Source: an uncultured Bacilli bacterium (GTDB lineage Bacteria > Bacillota_I > Bacilli_A > RF39 > UBA660). From it: a DNA stretch of 10,191 nt. The stretch spans positions 1 through 10,191 of the forward strand of contig CANQYA010000025.1 in assembly GCA_947627965.1 (NCBI GenBank), given 5' to 3'. How positions within the stretch are numbered: the first letter of the stretch is position 1; every line of letters begins with the position of its first letter. Of this stretch, positions 7,098 through 10,191 are shown piece after piece. Position numbers and translations under genes: made by a program. The notes below the pieces were generated by a model, which saw only the letters and a program-made list of their open reading frames with translations, searched no databases and was not told where the DNA came from.

Positions 7098-8906
7098 CTA
7101 TATTTTTCCTAAGTCATTATTTAAATTTTCTTTACTGATAAAGTCGTCAAAGCCATCTTTCAAGTAATGTTTAGCTATAAATAACTTATCTTTTCCTAAC
7201 AAAACAATCTTTTTACTCTTATTTTGTAATTTATTTAATTCATATAATACATTAATCCCATTCATTAAAGACATCTCGTCATCTATTATAATAACATCAT
7301 ATTTCTCTTTATCTTTAATACGATCAATCGCATCTTGTCCATACATCGAAATTGATACATCATAACCACGACGTTCTAAAATATTTCTTATTCTTCCCGT
7401 TTCTTCCTCATCATCATCAACTAATAATATTTTTTTAGTATTAGTTCTTCCTTTAATATATGTCTCTACTTTACTATTAGTTTTTATTTCGTCATTAAGA
7501 ACAATATATTGATCGATAGTAATAGTTATTTCAATTCCATTTGTATCACTATCTTTTATATACATCGTCCCCCCTAAAGACTTAATTAATTTATAAGCAA
7601 TACCTAAATCAATATCATTCTTTTCTATCTTTATTTCGTCTTGTTCGCTTATTTCTATACTTTCATTCAAGATATTATTTATTTCTTTAACATTGATTTT
7701 AGTACCTGAATCTTTAATAGAAATCACTAATCGACATATATCGTGTCTCGTAAAGGAATTAACATCAAAAAGAACAAAACCTTTATTAGTATTTTCTAAG
7801 GACTTAGCTAGTAAACAAGATAAAATTTGTTTTAATTTTATCCCATCACCATACATTTCTCTAGGTATATTTTGGGCAACTTCAAATTTATAATTAACTC
7901 CTTCCTTATTCGCATTTTTATATTTAGTTTTAATACTTTCTAATAAGGAATAAATATTATAAGTACTTTGAGCTTTATTAATATTATTAGTATTAAAAGA
8001 ATCAATACCAATAACTTCATTTATTAAATATCCTATTTTTTTATTATTTTGACTTATATTATCAATAATTTCTAAAGCTTCACTATTATTGAAATTCTTT
8101 TCTTTATATAGATTTATTTCTTTATCGATATTATTAACTGGTTCTTTTAATCCTTGTGACATCTTAAAGAAGAAAACAGATTTTTCTTCGCTAGCTCTTT
8201 CAATTATTTTTCGATTATCAAGTAATTCGTCAACCATACGCATATCCGGATTTTCAATCGTAAAATACATAAGAAAAATTATAAAAGTTTCAATTGGTGT
8301 CGTAAGAAGCATATGAGGATACATCGATTGGATAACACCGGCAATGCCTGCCAAAACAATAAAGATAATAATTGGTAAATATTTTTTTACTTTAATATTT
8401 TTATAATACTTAAATAATTCGATTAACCAAACACTTATAACTAATACTAGAGATACTACTAAATATTTAACAGCTGGTCCATAAGAATATACATATTTAG
8501 GATCACTATGATAATAAAGAGGCAAAGAACATATAACTAAGGAATTAATTATAAAGACTAAATAACAAATAGTTTTTACTTTATTCAAAAACAAATTAAG
8601 TTTCTTAGAATTTTGTTCATCGCTATTATGGGCGACAATAAAGACATAATAAGTATAAAGAATTATAAAGCCAAAGTAATAAACTAATAATAATTTGGTT
8701 ACAATCATATTAAAAATAGGTACGGTATCCATATGGGCAACAGAATAAAAGCAACATAATTCAATTATAAGTCCCAAAACATTTAATACTAATAAACGTT
8801 TATATATATTATTTTCTAAAGTAGATAACCTATTTTTAGAAAAGTAAACAATGTTTAAAAACACTATATAAATTAAACTTGTTATTTGTAACCAAATTAT
8901 ATTCAT
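7098..8906 (-). CDS. Seven-TM degenerate hybrid histidine kinase (pseudokinase with receiver domain)
   Basis: A 602-residue membrane protein. Seven hydrophobic segments fill residues 1-217 (about 4-22, 36-54, 65-92, 112-131, 147-166, 176-195, 200-217), resembling the 7TM N-terminal sensor module of some histidine kinases. A DHp-like region follows, but its H-box reads KMSQGLKEP, with Gln251 in place of the phospho-accepting His. The ATPase-like domain is also eroded: N-box KQILSCLLAKSLENT has Cys364 and Lys368 where Asn is expected, G1 is KDSGTKI, and G2 is DLGIAY. The C-terminal receiver (490-602) keeps acidic D497-D499, D542 in IIIDDEMS and K592, but has Gly571 where Thr/Ser is usual. It is therefore unlikely to autophosphorylate; a role as ligand sensor, scaffold or phosphate acceptor from another kinase is inferred. 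The ATG follows GAGGTGA, 21 bp after the AMP-binding gene, so the two are one operon. Confidence 0.85.
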   Translation of the reverse strand: MNIIWLQITSLIYIVFLNIVYFSKNRLSTLENNIYKRLLVLNVLGLIIELCCFYSVAHMDTVPIFNMIVTKLLLVYYFGFIILYTYYVFIVAHNSDEQNSKKLNLFLNKVKTICYLVFIINSLVICSLPLYYHSDPKYVYSYGPAVKYLVVSLVLVISVWLIELFKYYKNIKVKKYLPIIIFIVLAGIAGVIQSMYPHMLLTTPIETFIIFLMYFTIENPDMRMVDELLDNRKIIERASEEKSVFFFKMSQGLKEPVNNIDKEINLYKEKNFNNSEALEIIDNISQNNKKIGYLINEVIGIDSFNTNNINKAQSTYNIYSLLESIKTKYKNANKEGVNYKFEVAQNIPREMYGDGIKLKQILSCLLAKSLENTNKGFVLFDVNSFTRHDICRLVISIKDSGTKINVKEINNILNESIEISEQDEIKIEKNDIDLGIAYKLIKSLGGTMYIKDSDTNGIEITITIDQYIVLNDEIKTNSKVETYIKGRTNTKKILLVDDDEEETGRIRNILERRGYDVSISMYGQDAIDRIKDKEKYDVIIIDDEMSLMNGINVLYELNKLQNKSKKIVLLGKDKLFIAKHYLKDGFDDFISKENLNNDLGKI

Positions 8907-8927
8907 TAATACTTCACCTCAATAAAA

Positions 8928-10191
8928 CTAATTATTTTTTCTATATATACTCTTTACTTTTTGTTTAGTATTTTCTTGTTGTCTATTATTATAAATTTCT
9001 TCTAATGCTTTTATATCTGGTTTCTTATTACTATTAAGTGGCATTTCGTCTAAGAAAACAACATCTTTTACAGCCATGTATAGTGGCACACTCGTCTTTG
9101 AATAATCAATAATATGGTTTTTGATTTCTAAAGATTTATCATATTTTTCTTTTAAGACAACACAGGCGATAGCCTTATTAACTGTTTCTTCGTCAGGAAC
9201 AGTTATTACTTCGCATTTATCAATTTCTTCTAAGTTCATTAATTCATTTCTCGTACGTTCAGGAATTATCTTAGCTGGATTTTTAGCACTGTCAAGACAA
9301 AGAGCAATACGTCTAATTCTACCATCTAAGAATATTTCTCCTTGTTCATTAACATGAAGTAGATCTTCTGTATTATACCAATTAACACCATTTTCATCAG
9401 GTACTAAATTGTAATTAGTTGCTTCTACATCGCCATAATAGCAATCCATTAAGGCTGGTGAATAGAAATATCCTACCCCTGTATCCCCTTTCTTTACTTC
9501 TTTATTAGTGTCAAGATCCAATATTTTTAACATATTACCTATACAAGGTTTACCTAGGCTACCAATAGTTGAGTTTGGATAATAACAGTAAGCGAAAGAT
9601 CCTAAACATTCACTAGCTCCATACCCTTGAACTACTTTGATATTACCACCATTTCTTGCAATATATTGATCTGCCATTAATTTAACACTATTAGGTAATT
9701 CTGCTCCCCCTGTTAAAACGATTTTCCAACGTGAACAATCAGTATTTTTCTTTGATTCAACAACACTTTTTAAATACGGTGGGATTGTTAACCAATGATT
9801 AAATTGATATTGTTCATTTCTTTTAATTAAGTTTTTAGGATCAAATAATGGATCTAGGGCAAGAGTTACCCCTAAAGTTAATGGTTCATGGATCATATTA
9901 AGTAATGAATAATAAATCCATAATGGGAAAGTAGTAAGCATAACATCCCCCTCAACAAACCTTCCTTGTTCAGTCATTCCCATAACTTGAACCATTGAAT
10001 CTAACTTTTCCCAACTAGCTGAACATGGTTTACTATTTCCCATCGAACCACTAGTATAAGCAATAGTTGCAATATGGTGAGGAACATATTTAACAGCTTC
10101 AACAGGATTATTACTGTTACGTCCTTTTTCTAATAAAGTATCAAAACTAATAACGTCATCACTGTAATCTTTTTTACTTAATCCTTTTACT
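8928..10191 (-). CDS. AMP-binding (ANL superfamily) acyl/aminoacyl ligase, 5' end outside window
   Basis: An adenylate-forming enzyme that would activate a carboxylic acid with ATP and pass it to CoA or a carrier-protein thiol. The frame is open to the window edge. An internal ATG at 10041-10043 falls inside the ATP-binding motif and is not the start. About 420 residues are visible; roughly 100-150 N-terminal ones are missing. Visible motifs in order: A3 as IAYTSGSMGNSKP, A5 as GYGASE, A7 as YNTEDLL (TGD is usual; the Asp is kept), A8 hinge as DGRIRRIA, and A10 as PLNSNKKPDIKAL, whose Lys matches the catalytic Lys. The set is complete but divergent. The C-terminal tail is Lys/Asn-rich. No carrier domain is visible after it, and the substrate cannot be told from sequence. 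It is co-transcribed with the 7TM pseudokinase. Confidence 0.9.
   Translation of the reverse strand, partial: VKGLSKKDYSDDVISFDTLLEKGRNSNNPVEAVKYVPHHIATIAYTSGSMGNSKPCSASWEKLDSMVQVMGMTEQGRFVEGDVMLTTFPLWIYYSLLNMIHEPLTLGVTLALDPLFDPKNLIKRNEQYQFNHWLTIPPYLKSVVESKKNTDCSRWKIVLTGGAELPNSVKLMADQYIARNGGNIKVVQGYGASECLGSFAYCYYPNSTIGSLGKPCIGNMLKILDLDTNKEVKKGDTGVGYFYSPALMDCYYGDVEATNYNLVPDENGVNWYNTEDLLHVNEQGEIFLDGRIRRIALCLDSAKNPAKIIPERTRNELMNLEEIDKCEVITVPDEETVNKAIACVVLKEKYDKSLEIKNHIIDYSKTSVPLYMAVKDVVFLDEMPLNSNKKPDIKALEEIYNNRQQENTKQKVKSIYRKNN

Noticed and set aside
1..10191. Mycoplasma-type genetic code (UGA read as Trp)
   Set aside because: Trp positions in conserved proteins are TGG and no reading frame contains in-frame TGA.
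1..10191. CRISPR arrays, tRNA or rRNA genes, insertion sequences, prophage or attachment sites
   Set aside because: I saw no spaced direct repeats, no tRNA-like cloverleaf or conserved rRNA segment, and no transposase or integrase motifs. Nearly all of the window is accounted for by minus-strand coding genes.

Overview
The window is about 10.2 kb of very AT-rich bacterial DNA in which every supported gene lies on the minus strand, so transcription runs from high to low coordinates. Strong Shine-Dalgarno sequences (AAGGAGG, GAGGTGA, GGAGGGAG), the compact NusA without C-terminal acidic repeats, and the YlxR/RnpM gene inside the nusA-infB operon point to a low-GC Bacillota genome. An uncultivated Bacilli or Mollicutes-adjacent lineage is likely, but this is inference. 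Trp codons in the reading frames are TGG and no frame contains TGA, so the Mycoplasma code is not used.

In transcription order, the right end (10191-7098) holds a two-gene operon. First comes a 5'-truncated AMP-binding (ANL superfamily) ligase. It is followed after 21 bp by a 602-residue protein with seven predicted membrane segments, a histidine-kinase-like core and a receiver domain. The phospho-accepting His of the kinase core is replaced by Gln and the ATP-binding motifs are eroded, so this looks like a pseudokinase sensor or scaffold. Its partnership with an adenylating enzyme is the least explained biology here.

The middle (7079-1903) is a conserved transcription/translation operon: promoter, leader hairpin, rimP, nusA, rnpM (ylxR), infB, an unrecognised 234-residue gene, rbfA, and a probable terminator. 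Departures from the usual Bacillota layout are a RimP cut to its N-terminal domain, absence of the L7Ae-like ylxQ, and a novel gene between infB and rbfA. A consensus promoter with extended -10 sits upstream of rimP. Directly after it comes a terminator-like hairpin with an interrupted U tract. This matches the known logic of NusA autoregulation by leader termination.

The left end (1824-1) encodes a two-component system: an OmpR/PhoB-type response regulator overlapping by 8 nt a membrane histidine kinase whose 3' end leaves the window. The gap before it (1825-2068) holds the terminator, a near-perfect 22-bp palindrome and a possible promoter.
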